A stretch of 64,000 nt of DNA from CAYRLW01 sp964425215 (lineage in GTDB: Bacteria; Spirochaetota; Spirochaetia; Treponematales; Breznakiellaceae): contig CAYRLW010000007.1 of NCBI GenBank assembly GCA_964425215.1, positions 40,349 through 104,348 of the forward strand, given 5' to 3'. The notes beneath the pieces were generated by a model that was not told where the DNA came from, made no database searches, and saw only the letters and a list, made by a program, of their open reading frames with translations. The translations under genes and the position numbers were made by a program. Positions within the stretch are counted from its first letter, which is position 1; each line of letters opens with the position of its first letter. This document shows positions 26,387 to 35,336 of this stretch, piece after piece.

Positions 26387-26415
26387 TTGCGTTGACCCAA
26401 GGTCTTTGATACACT
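26387..26415 (+). promoter_or_regulatory. Possible promoter of galM
   Basis: TTGCGT (26387-26392), 17-base spacer, TACACT (26410-26415). Start near 26422, about 18 bases before the ATG, with AGAGGGGG ribosome site between. Weak -35 match. Confidence 0.35.
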
Positions 26416-26439
26416 AAAAAACGTAAAGAGGGGGCGGCT

Positions 26440-27471
26440 ATGAAAATTACGAAAAAAAAATTCGGTGTCCTTTCCTCGGGGGAAGAGGTTGATTTATTTG
26501 TTATAAAGGCGGGAGAATTATCCCTTACATTGACCAACTTCGGAGGGACCCTTATCTCTCTGTACGTTCCCTCCCGTTCTGGAAGTCGGGACGACGTACT
26601 GTTAGGTTTTTCCACCCTGGATCCGTATATGCAAAACAAGCCCTACTTTGGGGTTACCGTTGGCCGGTTCGCCAATCGAATCGCCGAGGGTCGCTTTCAA
26701 TTGGGCGGTCATACCTACGCGTTGTACCGCAACGATGGGAAAAACACGCTCCATGGGGGGCGCCGAGGTTTTGATAAGCGGGTTTGGTCCGCAGAGGCCT
26801 ACGAAGAAAAGGGCAACGTCTACGTTCGCTTGGAACTGGAAAGTCCCGACGGCGAAGAGGGGTATCCGGGGAACCTAAAGGCCGCCGTGACCTACGGTTT
26901 GACGGGAGACAATGAGCTTACCTGCGAGTTTAAGGCTAAAGTCGACGCCCCCTGCCCTGTTAATTTTACTAACCATGGGTATTATAATTTAGCCGGCGAA
27001 GGGAATGGGACTATTTTAAACCACGAGGTTAAACTGTTTTCTTCTTCCTACCTGGTAAGCGACTCCAATCTTATCCCCACGGGGGAACTGAGGCCCGTTA
27101 AGGGTACCCCCTTCGATTTTACTACCCGGAAGGCCATTGGTAAGGATATCGGGGCTACCGGCGGGGGCTACGATCATTGCTTTACGGTGGACGGGGAAAT
27201 CGGTAAACTACGCCCCTGCGCCGAGGTGTTTGAACCTCTGTCCCGAAGAACCCTGCGCCTTTCCACCACCCAGCCGGGGCTTCAATTCTATTCGGGTAAT
27301 TTTTTGGACGGTGTGGCGGGTAAGGCCGGTTCCGTATACGGCCGGAACGGGGGCTTCTGCTTGGAAACCCAACACTATCCCGATAGTCCTAACCGGAACG
27401 AGTTTCCATCCGCCATCTTTGGGCCCGATAGAAAATACAAAGAGACGGCGGTATACGCCTTCGATTGGTAA
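26440..27471 (+). CDS. galM: Aldose 1-epimerase (galactose mutarotase)
   Basis: Interconverts alpha and beta anomers of galactose and glucose, feeding the Leloir pathway. 343 residues; motifs are the N-terminal LTLTNFGGTLISLYVPSRSG, the substrate-binding GVTVGRFANRIAEGRF, NDGKNTLHGGRRGFDKRVW, NFTNHGYYNLAGEG with the catalytic His, and near the C-terminus ETQHYPDSPNRNEFPS with the catalytic Glu. All are complete. Stands alone between a divergent J-protein gene and the V-ATPase region; no other galactose genes are seen. Confidence 0.95.
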   Translation: MKITKKKFGVLSSGEEVDLFVIKAGELSLTLTNFGGTLISLYVPSRSGSRDDVLLGFSTLDPYMQNKPYFGVTVGRFANRIAEGRFQLGGHTYALYRNDGKNTLHGGRRGFDKRVWSAEAYEEKGNVYVRLELESPDGEEGYPGNLKAAVTYGLTGDNELTCEFKAKVDAPCPVNFTNHGYYNLAGEGNGTILNHEVKLFSSSYLVSDSNLIPTGELRPVKGTPFDFTTRKAIGKDIGATGGGYDHCFTVDGEIGKLRPCAEVFEPLSRRTLRLSTTQPGLQFYSGNFLDGVAGKAGSVYGRNGGFCLETQHYPDSPNRNEFPSAIFGPDRKYKETAVYAFDW

Positions 27472-27477
27472 ACCTAT

Positions 27478-27516
27478 GAGGTTCTTTCAAAAGTCTGTTA
27501 CTTTTGAAAGAACCTC
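27478..27516 (+). repeat. 39-bp hairpin repeat, copy 2
   Basis: Same 16-bp perfect stem as at 17507-17545, loop TCTGTTA instead of TCTGTTG. It begins 6 bases after the galM stop and may cap the galM transcript, but a direct T-run is absent. Confidence 0.85.
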
Positions 27517-27518
27517 TT

Positions 27519-27578
27519 GCAGTATTTTTGCAATATAAATATAAATATTTATATTATAAAGGATAGCAAAAATACTGC
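27519..27578. repeat. Nested inverted repeat, AT-rich
   Basis: Outer arms GCAGTATTTTTGC (27519-27531) and GCAAAAATACTGC (27566-27578) are a perfect 13-bp pair. Between them lies a second pair, AATATAAATA (27532-27541) and TATTTATATT (27546-27555). The whole 60 bases could form a cruciform or a long RNA hairpin. No coding capacity. Confidence 0.8.
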
Positions 27579-27595
27579 TTATACATATAAGGTGG

Positions 27596-27626
27596 CTTTT
27601 TCAAAACTCCCTGAGTTTTGAAAAAG
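27596..27626. repeat. Hairpin, 14-bp perfect stem
   Basis: CTTTTTCAAAACTC (27596-27609) and GAGTTTTGAAAAAG (27613-27626) with a 3-base loop. Third hairpin in a row between galM and the V-ATPase operon. Confidence 0.75.
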
Positions 27627-27672
27627 TTTCCGATATATACGGAAATTTTGAAGCAAGTGGTTTTTAATTTTC

Positions 27673-27701
27673 TTGCAAAAAGAGAGGCTAACGCATAGAA
27701 T
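27673..27701 (+). promoter_or_regulatory. Promoter of the V-ATPase operon
   Basis: TTGCAA (27673-27678), 17-base spacer, TAGAAT (27696-27701). Predicted start near 27708, 26 bases before the ATG at 27734, with TAGGAGG between. Confidence 0.55.
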
Positions 27702-27733
27702 GGGTATGAGCGGTTCCTTGTAGGAGGTCCACG

Positions 27734-28087
27734 ATGCCCGAACGAAAGCGCTTGTTTTTGAAAATTTTGAAGGCGGAGATCGAGGATTGTCTTGAGGACG
27801 TGGAGGATCTGGAAAATCTCTACGAAAAAAAATTTCGGGGGAACGAAGTTACTCCCTACGTGTACAACGAGAACGAAGCCCTGCTTTCCCGCGAATTCGC
27901 GGGTTTAAGTCAGGTCTTATCCTCCATCGACCTGGTCGATTTAGATAAATACGCTTCTGTGGAGGATTTAGCCGCGGCGGTGGACGAAATGATCCAAAAA
28001 AAAGTTTTGGAATACGAAAACCCCCAGGCGGTATATGGAATTGTAAAACGCAAACTGCTCAAGGTGCTCCGATACGCCACCTCGTAG
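27734..28087 (+). CDS. Small helical protein ahead of the V-ATPase genes, unknown function
   Basis: A 117-residue soluble, mostly helical protein with charged ends (LKAEIEDCLEDVEDLENLYE, YGIVKRKLLKVLRYA). Strong ribosome site AGGAGG. It lies 68 bases upstream of atpE and shares the promoter at 27673-27701. I recognise no domain. Its place suggests a V-ATPase accessory role, for instance assembly, but nothing in the sequence proves it. Confidence 0.7.
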   Translation: MPERKRLFLKILKAEIEDCLEDVEDLENLYEKKFRGNEVTPYVYNENEALLSREFAGLSQVLSSIDLVDLDKYASVEDLAAAVDEMIQKKVLEYENPQAVYGIVKRKLLKVLRYATS

Positions 28088-28155
28088 TTGGTGGAGCCCC
28101 TTCTGCTTACTCCGTGGTATAACGGATATATTTTTATGTTGATAAAGAGGAGTGT

Positions 28156-28770
28156 ATGGATATTCAATTGCAGGAACTTATCGATAAAATAAAAAAAGAT
28201 GGTATCGAATCCGCGTCCACCGAAGCGGGTCGGATTAAAGCCGAAGCGGAAGTGGAGGCAAAACGGATTATCGAGGCGGCAAAAAAAGAAGCGGCGGCCC
28301 TGGTTGAACGGGGAAAAGCGGACGCAGAACGGTCCGAAAAAGCCGGAGTTGCCGCAGTTCAACAGGCATCCCGTAATCTTATCCTTTCTTTTAAGGACGA
28401 AATACAAAACCTTCTTAATAAAATTATCGAACGGGAAGTTACGGTAGCGTATCAAGACGATACGCTTAAAACCGTAATTCCCGAGGTATTAAAAGCCTGG
28501 GCTTCTAAAAATTCCAATGAGCTGAACCTTTTATTAAACCCCGAGGCCTTAGGCCGTTTGGAAAGCTATTTTACTGCGGCTTTAAGCGCCGAATTGAAAA
28601 AAGGCCTCGAGTTAAGGGCCGACAGAACCCTTAGCGCGGGGTTCCGGATCGCCGGGAAAGATGGTTCGGCGTACTACGATTTTTCAGCCTCCGCGGTGGC
28701 CGAACTCATGTCCCTATATCTAAATCCCCGTCTGGCGGAGGTTCTTTCTTCTGCGGCAAAGGGGTTATAG
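28156..28770 (+). CDS. atpE: V/A-type ATPase subunit E
   Basis: 204 residues. The first half is a long helical, Ala/Glu/Lys-rich stretch (ASTEAGRIKAEAEVEAKRII) that pairs with another helix to form the peripheral stalk; the second half is the globular domain (EALGRLESYFTAALSAELKK). Subunit E holds the stator of the V/A-ATPase. A separate G/H-type partner is not visible. ATG preceded by AAGAGGAG. The stop is 3 bases before the next gene. Confidence 0.88.
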   Translation: MDIQLQELIDKIKKDGIESASTEAGRIKAEAEVEAKRIIEAAKKEAAALVERGKADAERSEKAGVAAVQQASRNLILSFKDEIQNLLNKIIEREVTVAYQDDTLKTVIPEVLKAWASKNSNELNLLLNPEALGRLESYFTAALSAELKKGLELRADRTLSAGFRIAGKDGSAYYDFSASAVAELMSLYLNPRLAEVLSSAAKGL

Positions 28771-28773
28771 ACC

Positions 28774-29364
28774 GTGGGAGCCTACTATTATTTGGTAGCC
28801 CAGCTTCCAAGTCTCGCGTTTGGGGGGCCCGCGCCCTTTTCAGTGGATCATTTTCGGGAACTCTGCGCGGATCTTTTATCGGCGGAGGACAGGGATCTTT
28901 TAGACCAGTGCGTTTTAGTTCCCCAAAATTTCGAGGAAGCTCCGGATATTCTTCCCCATCCTATCCCCTCTGCCCTCATCGACGGCTGGCAAAGCTGGGA
29001 ACGGACGCTCCGCCTAAACCTGGCAAAACTTCGGTTTGCGAACCTTAAACGGGAGGGCAACTTCCCTATCGATCCCCCTGCGGATCCGGTGGACGCGGTT
29101 TCGGCGGCTAAGGCGGCTCTGGGTCTTGAATCCCCCTGGGAAGCGGAGGTCTTTTTGGACCGTTCCCGGTGGGCCGCCATCGAAGCGCTTCAGGGTTTTG
29201 ACTATTTCGGGCGAGACACGGTGTTCGCCTATATGCTCAAACTGCAAATTTTGGAACGGCAGGGAAGGCTGAAAACCGAAGAGGGATTTAAGGAATACAA
29301 GAATTTATACGCTTCCATCATGGAAGCACAATCGAACAGTATGGTATCGGGAGAACCGCAATGA
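28774..29364 (+). CDS. V-ATPase-associated DUF2764 protein
   Basis: 196 residues, GTG start. The N-terminus YYYLVAQLPSLAFGGPAPFS is the typical DUF2764 opening, which resembles V-ATPase subunit C. DUF2764 proteins occur in operons of bacterial V-type ATPases (spirochaetes, chlamydiae, Bacteroidetes) between subunits E and A, and have been proposed to stand in for subunit C, the link between rotor and membrane ring. The 3' end overlaps atpA by 4 bases (ATGA). Confidence 0.85.
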   Translation: MGAYYYLVAQLPSLAFGGPAPFSVDHFRELCADLLSAEDRDLLDQCVLVPQNFEEAPDILPHPIPSALIDGWQSWERTLRLNLAKLRFANLKREGNFPIDPPADPVDAVSAAKAALGLESPWEAEVFLDRSRWAAIEALQGFDYFGRDTVFAYMLKLQILERQGRLKTEEGFKEYKNLYASIMEAQSNSMVSGEPQ

Positions 29365-31121
29365 CGGGAACAAAAGGAAAAGTCGTCGCCGTTAACGGAA
29401 ACATGGTGGGTGTCCGTTTTGATGGCGTCGTTTCAATGAACGAGGTCGGCTACGTTAAGGTGGGCGATAAACAGTTGAAAAGCGAGGTCATCCGTATCAG
29501 GGGTGACGTGTGCCAGCTCCAGGTTTTTGAATTGACCAAGGGTATCGCTATCGGCGATTCGGTGGAATTTTCAGGGGACATGCTCGCCGTAGAGGTTGGC
29601 CCGGGACTTTTGGGTCAGGTTTTTGATGGTCTGCAAAATCCCCTGCCCAAGTTGGCCGAAGAAGCGGGGTATTTCCTTGAACGGGGTATTTATTTGGATG
29701 CCCTTCCGTTGGATTCTTTTTGGGATTTTACGCCCACGGTAAAAGTAGGGCAGGCGGTAGAACGGGGGGATACCCTAGGCACGGTTCCCGAGGGAGCTTT
29801 TACCCATAGGATTATGGTTCCCTTTAATCTGTACGGTCGGTACATGGTGGCGCGGATAAACCAAGCGGGGTCTTACCACGTTCGGGATGCGATCGCCGAA
29901 TTGGACGATGGAAAGGGCAACCGAATTCCCGTGGCCATGTCCTTCCGTTGGCCCGTAAAACGGGCGGTGGATTGTTACGCCGAACGGCTTAAACCCGTAG
30001 ACCCCATGGTTACCCAGGTCCGGTTGATCGACACGTTTTTCCCCGTGGCCCGGGGGGGAACCTACTGCATCCCCGGACCCTTTGGAGCTGGGAAAACGGT
30101 GCTCCAGCAGATTACCAGCCGCCACGCGGACGTGGATATCGTGGTCATCGCCGCCTGTGGGGAACGGGCAGGCGAGGTCGTGGAAACCCTAAAGGAATTC
30201 CCCGAACTATTGGATCCGAAAACGGGCCGTTCCCTGATGGAACGGACCATCATTATCTGCAATACATCCTCCATGCCCGTGGCGGCCCGGGACGCCTCGG
30301 TGTACACCGCCGTGACTCTGGCGGAATATTACCGCCAAATGGGTCTCCATGTGCTGTTGTTGGCCGATTCCACCAGCCGATGGGCCCAGGCCATGCGGGA
30401 AATGTCCGGCCGCCTGGAAGAGATCCCCGGAGAGGAAGCCTTCCCCGCTTACTTGGAATCGGTAATTGCCGGGTTCTACGAACGGGCGGGTATAGTCCGA
30501 TTACGGGACGGCCAGGTAGGGTCGGTAACCATCGGCGGAACCGTATCCCCCGCCGGTGGAAACTTTGAAGAACCGGTAACCCAGGCGACTCTCAAGGTCG
30601 TCGGCGCTTTCCACGGACTTTCCCGGGAACGGTCCGACGCTCGAAAGTATCCGGCCATTCATCCCTTGGATTCCTGGTCTAAATACCGGGGCATTATCGA
30701 TGTCCAAAAGGTCAAGTACGCCCACGATTTTATGGCCCGGGGAAGCGAAGTCGAACAAATGATGAAGGTGGTCGGCGAAGAGGGCACCAGTTTGGACGAT
30801 TACGTGGTCTACCTTAAGGGAAACTTCCTCGATTCGGTATACTTCCAGCAAAACTCCTTCGACGCCGTAGACGCGGCGGTCAGCCCGGAACGGCAACGGT
30901 ACGTTTTTAACGTAATTCTGACCATTTTGGCTTCCAATTTTACCTTTAAGGATAAGGACGAAGGCCGATCCTACTTTAACCGGCTTAGGCAAAAATTCCT
31001 GGATTTTAACGGGGTAGAATGGAAAAGCGAACGGTTTGTCGCTTTGGAAAAGGAAATTTCCAACATGGTGGCGGAACGATCTTCGGGCCTTGATAAAGCC
31101 GCCGAAAAGATTCTGGCGTAG
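29361..31121 (+). CDS. atpA: V/A-type ATPase catalytic subunit A
   Basis: The 586-residue catalytic subunit with the P-loop [13 protein letters not shown] near residue 235, the non-homologous region after the N-terminal barrel (about 110-190), and [20 protein letters not shown], the [10 protein letters not shown] motif of V/A-ATPases. It binds and hydrolyses or makes ATP in the V1 head. Complete; overlaps the DUF2764 gene by 4 bases and ends 14 bases before atpB. Confidence 0.97.
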   Translation: MTGTKGKVVAVNGNMVGVRFDGVVSMNEVGYVKVGDKQLKSEVIRIRGDVCQLQVFELTKGIAIGDSVEFSGDMLAVEVGPGLLGQVFDGLQNPLPKLAEEAGYFLERGIYLDALPLDSFWDFTPTVKVGQAVERGDTLGTVPEGAFTHRIMVPFNLYGRYMVARINQAGSYHVRDAIAELDDGKGNRIPVAMSFRWPVKRAVDCYAERLKPVDPMVTQVRLIDTFFPVARGGTYCIPGPFGAGKTVLQQITSRHADVDIVVIAACGERAGEVVETLKEFPELLDPKTGRSLMERTIIICNTSSMPVAARDASVYTAVTLAEYYRQMGLHVLLLADSTSRWAQAMREMSGRLEEIPGEEAFPAYLESVIAGFYERAGIVRLRDGQVGSVTIGGTVSPAGGNFEEPVTQATLKVVGAFHGLSRERSDARKYPAIHPLDSWSKYRGIIDVQKVKYAHDFMARGSEVEQMMKVVGEEGTSLDDYVVYLKGNFLDSVYFQQNSFDAVDAAVSPERQRYVFNVILTILASNFTFKDKDEGRSYFNRLRQKFLDFNGVEWKSERFVALEKEISNMVAERSSGLDKAAEKILA

Positions 31122-31135
31122 GACGGGGTAGGGGA

Positions 31136-32434
31136 ATGAAAAAGGTATACAGCAAAATAGAATCCATTACGGGAAACGTTATCACCGTTCGCGCGGAAGA
31201 TATTCGGTACGGGGATTTGGCGGAAATCGACACGGTGTACGGAACCTCCCTGGCGGAGGTAATCCGACTGCAGGACGACCTGGTGTCCCTGCAGGTTTTC
31301 GCCGGCGGGCGGGGTGTTTCCACGGGGGATACGGTACGCTTTTTAGGCCACCCCATGCGGGTGTCCTTTTCGGACAACCTGCTGGGCCGGGTCTTCACCG
31401 GGTCGGGGGAACCCCGGGACAAGGGCCCCGCGTTGCGGGAAAACCTTATCCCCATCGGAGGTCCTTCGGTAAATCCGTCCAAGAGAATTATACCCCGGCG
31501 GATGATACGGACGGGGATCCCCATGATCGACCTGTTTAACACCCTGGTGGTATCCCAAAAACTACCCATTTTCTCCGTATCCGGAGAGCCCTACAACGAG
31601 CTTCTTGCCCGGATTGCCATGCAGGCGGAGGTTGATATTATCATTTTGGGGGGAATGGGACTAAAGTACGACGATTATCTTTTCTTTAAGGATACCTTGG
31701 AAGAAGGGGGAGCCCTCTCTAAAACCGTATTGTTCGTCCATACGGCTTCTGACCCGGTGGTCGAATGTCTTATGGTCCCCGATATTTCCCTGGCTGTGGC
31801 GGAACAGTTTGCCCTTTCTGGAAAGGACGTCCTGGTTCTGCTTACCGATATGACCAACTTTGCCGATGCCATGAAAGAAATCGCCATCACCCAAGAGCAG
31901 GTTCCCTCTAACCGGGGGTATCCGGGGGATCTATACAGCCAGCTGGCGGCCCGCTACGAAAAGGCGGTGGACTTTGATACCGCCGGTTCCATCACGATCC
32001 TGGGGGTTACGACCATGCCGGGGGACGACGTTACCCACCCGGTACCCGATAACACGGGCTACATTACCGAGGGGCAGTATTACCTTAAAAACGGCCGCAT
32101 CGAACCCTTTGGATCCCTGTCCCGGTTAAAACAGCAGGTCAACGGTAAAACCCGGGAGGATCACCGGGCCCTTATGGATGGGATGATCAAACTGTACGCC
32201 GCTTATAAGGATACCCTGGAAAAGAAAGCCATGGGCTTTATGATGTCCGATTGGGATACCAAATTGCTTAAATACGGGGAGCTCTTTGAAAAAGAGATGA
32301 TGGATCTTTCGGTGAACATTCCCCTGGAGAGGGCCCTGGACCTGGGGTGGGAAATTCTGGCCAGCTGTTTTAAGAGCGAAGAAACGGGATTGCGGACCGA
32401 GTTGATCGAGAAATTCTGGCCCAAGAAAGCCTAG
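31136..32434 (+). CDS. atpB: V/A-type ATPase regulatory subunit B
   Basis: 432 residues, alternating with A in the V1 hexamer; contains [20 protein letters not shown], where the P-loop region is degenerate ([13 protein letters not shown]), as expected of the non-catalytic subunit, and [20 protein letters not shown] plus [20 protein letters not shown]. Family length is typical. Ends 13 bases before atpD. Confidence 0.96.
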   Translation: MKKVYSKIESITGNVITVRAEDIRYGDLAEIDTVYGTSLAEVIRLQDDLVSLQVFAGGRGVSTGDTVRFLGHPMRVSFSDNLLGRVFTGSGEPRDKGPALRENLIPIGGPSVNPSKRIIPRRMIRTGIPMIDLFNTLVVSQKLPIFSVSGEPYNELLARIAMQAEVDIIILGGMGLKYDDYLFFKDTLEEGGALSKTVLFVHTASDPVVECLMVPDISLAVAEQFALSGKDVLVLLTDMTNFADAMKEIAITQEQVPSNRGYPGDLYSQLAARYEKAVDFDTAGSITILGVTTMPGDDVTHPVPDNTGYITEGQYYLKNGRIEPFGSLSRLKQQVNGKTREDHRALMDGMIKLYAAYKDTLEKKAMGFMMSDWDTKLLKYGELFEKEMMDLSVNIPLERALDLGWEILASCFKSEETGLRTELIEKFWPKKA

Positions 32435-32447
32435 GCTTGGGGGAACT

Positions 32448-33050
32448 ATGGCGAAGATCAAGCTGACCAAAAATGAGCTGAAAAAGCAGAAAGATTCGTT
32501 GAAAATGTATCAACGGTATCTTCCGACGTTGATGCTCAAAAAACAGCAACTACAAATGGAAATTCGCGTTACGGAATCCCGTTTACAAAAGCTCCGGGCC
32601 GACAAGGATCGGCTGGACGAAACTTTTAAATCCTGGATCGCCGTATTTGCCGAAACCGGCTTTTTTACGTCGGACCTTCTAAAAATAAAGGAAATACGCA
32701 CCGTATCGGGCAATATCGCGGGGGTCGAAATTCCCGTGTTTAAGGGGGCGGATTTTACGGTCCAGGAATATGATCTGGTCAAGACGCCCCTGTGGCTCGA
32801 CGCGGCGGTAGACCGGATGCGGCAGGCCTTGCTTTTGGATTTAGAAGCCCAGGTTTTGGACGAACAGCGACGCCTGTTGGAACGGGAACTTCGCGTTACC
32901 ACCCAACGGGTTAATTTGTTCGAGAAGGTTAAGATCCCCGAGGCTAAGTCGAACATCAAAAAAATTCGAGTGTATTTGGGAGATCAACAGACCGCGGCGG
33001 TGGTGCGGGGTAAAATAGCGAAACGGGGAATGGAGAAGGTAGCCCAATGA
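32448..33050 (+). CDS. atpD: V/A-type ATPase subunit D (rotor shaft)
   Basis: A 200-residue protein forming two long antiparallel helices: KLTKNELKKQKDSLKMYQRY at the start (the subunit D signature) and a C-terminal helix ending TQRVNLFEKVKIPEAKSNIK. Subunit D is the central rotor shaft of V1. Stop overlaps atpI by 4 bases (ATGA). Confidence 0.94.
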   Translation: MAKIKLTKNELKKQKDSLKMYQRYLPTLMLKKQQLQMEIRVTESRLQKLRADKDRLDETFKSWIAVFAETGFFTSDLLKIKEIRTVSGNIAGVEIPVFKGADFTVQEYDLVKTPLWLDAAVDRMRQALLLDLEAQVLDEQRRLLERELRVTTQRVNLFEKVKIPEAKSNIKKIRVYLGDQQTAAVVRGKIAKRGMEKVAQ

Positions 33051-34897
33051 TAGAACCGATGAAAAAAATCTCCCTGGTGGTTATGGAATCCCAGCGTGAA
33101 GCCGCCCTGGTGGAACTACGGCGCCTGGGGGTTCTCCATCTTATCCACCGGACCGCGTCTTCCGCTTCTCTGGCGAATCTTTTGGATACCAAAGCTAGGA
33201 TGGAAAACGCGATCGGACTTTTGCGGAACTACGAAAGCAAAAAGAAAGATCGCTCAACGAAAACAGAGACCTCCGGTGAAGCTCTGGAGCTTATGAATCG
33301 CATTCTTGCCTTGGCGGAGGAACGAAAGGCGGAGCAGGAAGCGATTTATTCGGACATCAAAGAAAAAAATCGCGTAGAGCCCTGGGGGGACTTTGATCCC
33401 CGTGATTTTGCCACTTTGAACCAAGGGGGCCTTTTGTTAACCCCCTACGAATTACCAAAACAGGCTTACGAAAAGTTACCCGAATCTATTCGGGTAATCG
33501 TGCTCGGGACGACGAAGACCACGGTCCGCTGTGTGGCTGTGGGGTCCCAGATACCGGACCAAAGCCCCTTTAGTTTGCCCGAAAAATCTCTATCGGAAAT
33601 AGAAAAGTCTCTGGAAGACCATAAAAAAAATATTGAAAAAATCGATCAAACTCTGACCGGATTGGCACCCCAGGTGCCGGTTTTACTGGTCGCGTTAAAG
33701 AAAATCGAGCGGGATATCGAGTTTGAAACCGCCAAGGTAAGCATGGAACGGGACGAGGATTTAACCGAAGGCCGGGGGCTTTGCTGGTTAACGGGTTTTG
33801 TTCCCGCCGATTCCGCGGGAATCGTAAAACGGGGAGCGGCGGAACACGGTTGGGCCCTTATCGTCGATGATCCGGGTCTGGACGAACCGGTTCCCACAAA
33901 ATTAAAAAATCACCCCGTGGTGGCCATGGTTCAACCGATTTTTGATTTTCTAGGGACCATACCCAACTATCGGGAGTACGACATTTCGGCCTGGTTCCTC
34001 CTCTTTTTCTGTTTCTTTTTTGCGATGATCTTTGGAGACGCGGTCTACGGCCTGTTTCTCTTCACCGCAGGGGTCCTGGTGGCTCTATTATCAAAACGGA
34101 AAGGGAAACCCGTTCCCGTTATAGCCCGGCTTTTGATGACCCTCTCGGTGTTCACCATTATTTGGGGTGTTTTGACCCTTACGTACCTGGGCATTGACGC
34201 GGACAAGCTTCCTTCGTTTTTAAAGGCCCTGTCGGTCCACTGGATCGCCAGCGATAACCCCAACGCGGGGGATAACATAAAAGTCATCTGTTTTATCCTT
34301 GGGACGGTTCAGCTTTCCCTGGCCCACCTTAAAAATATACGGCGGGATAGGGCAACCCTGAAATGGTTAGGTCAGTTCGGTCAATTGCTGATGATGCTGG
34401 GGATGATCAACGTGGTGTTTAACCTGGTTATCAATGCCCAACGGTTCCCCATCCCCAATTTTTCCCTGTACCTCCTGGGCGGCGGATTCGCCTTGAGTTT
34501 TATCTTTTCTAACTACGAAGGAAGCATCATTCGAAGCATCTTGGCCAGTTTGGCCAATTTTGTATCCGTTTTCTTGGGGGTGGTAAGCAACTTTGCCGAT
34601 ATTGTTTCGTATATCCGGTTGTGGGCGGTTGGTTTGGCCGGGTTGGCCATCAGCCAAACGGTAAACAGCATGCTTGGGCCCATGCTCGGGAAAGCGTCCC
34701 TCTTTATTATTGGATTGCTGGCTCTCATCATCGGGCACCTTTTCAATATTACGCTTAGTTTTCTGTCCGTCATCGTGCACGGAATACGATTAAACATGCT
34801 CGAGTTTTCGGTCCATCTCGGTATGGAATGGTCCGGTTTCGAATATCATCCGTTCAAAGAGCGGAACGAAAATAACGACAAAACGTCGAAGGAGTGA
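33047..34897 (+). CDS. atpI: V/A-type ATPase membrane subunit I (a)
   Basis: A 616-residue subunit: a soluble N-terminal half with a coiled coil (about residues 60-290), then seven or eight transmembrane helices (from about 315). The C-terminal membrane part has SNFADIVSYIRLWAVGLAGL, with the essential Arg of the ion path, and FNITLSFLSVIVHGIRLNML. It holds the two half-channels. ATG overlaps atpD; it ends 2 bases before atpK. Confidence 0.95.
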   Translation: MIEPMKKISLVVMESQREAALVELRRLGVLHLIHRTASSASLANLLDTKARMENAIGLLRNYESKKKDRSTKTETSGEALELMNRILALAEERKAEQEAIYSDIKEKNRVEPWGDFDPRDFATLNQGGLLLTPYELPKQAYEKLPESIRVIVLGTTKTTVRCVAVGSQIPDQSPFSLPEKSLSEIEKSLEDHKKNIEKIDQTLTGLAPQVPVLLVALKKIERDIEFETAKVSMERDEDLTEGRGLCWLTGFVPADSAGIVKRGAAEHGWALIVDDPGLDEPVPTKLKNHPVVAMVQPIFDFLGTIPNYREYDISAWFLLFFCFFFAMIFGDAVYGLFLFTAGVLVALLSKRKGKPVPVIARLLMTLSVFTIIWGVLTLTYLGIDADKLPSFLKALSVHWIASDNPNAGDNIKVICFILGTVQLSLAHLKNIRRDRATLKWLGQFGQLLMMLGMINVVFNLVINAQRFPIPNFSLYLLGGGFALSFIFSNYEGSIIRSILASLANFVSVFLGVVSNFADIVSYIRLWAVGLAGLAISQTVNSMLGPMLGKASLFIIGLLALIIGHLFNITLSFLSVIVHGIRLNMLEFSVHLGMEWSGFEYHPFKERNENNDKTSKE

Positions 34898-34899
34898 GT

Positions 34900-35322
34900 A
34901 TGAATTTTGGAATGATTGGAGCTTCGTCGGTCCTCGGACTTTCGGCAATCGGATCGGGTATTGGGGCTGGAATCGCGGGGCAAGCGGCCATTGCGTCTTG
35001 GAAACGGAGTTTTATTCGCAACCAAGCCGCCAGCTTTCTGTTGTTTGTTTTCGCGGGTGCCCCGCTGACCCAGACTATCTATGGTTTTATACTCATGCAG
35101 AGAATGGCCGCTTCAAAAGCCGATCCCTTTTTCCTGCTGGGCGCCGGAATCGCCGGAGGGCTTGCCATGGGGATGTCTGCGGTAGCCCAAGGAAAGGCTT
35201 CCGCTTCCAGCTGTGACGCCTTTGGGGAAACGAACAAGGGATTCGGTTTATATATCACCGTCGTGGGTCTCTGTGAAACCGTAGCCCTGTTCGTTATGGC
35301 CTTCTCCTTCGGAGCCCTGTAA
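34900..35322 (+). CDS. atpK: V/A-type ATPase c-ring subunit K
   Basis: 140 residues making four transmembrane helices (two fused hairpins). The ion-binding Glu is in the second hairpin (Glu126 in GLCETVALFVMAF); the matching place in the first hairpin has Gln58 in PLTQTIYGF. Thr57, Gln58, Gln97 (AVAQGKA) and Glu126 match the sodium ligands of the Enterococcus NtpK ring. I chose ATG 34900 with AGGAG 5 bases upstream; a GTG at 34894 inside the ribosome site is unlikely. Last V-ATPase gene; no subunit C or F genes are found. Confidence 0.94.
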   Translation: MNFGMIGASSVLGLSAIGSGIGAGIAGQAAIASWKRSFIRNQAASFLLFVFAGAPLTQTIYGFILMQRMAASKADPFFLLGAGIAGGLAMGMSAVAQGKASASSCDAFGETNKGFGLYITVVGLCETVALFVMAFSFGAL

Positions 35323-35336
35323 TCGACCGGAATTAT

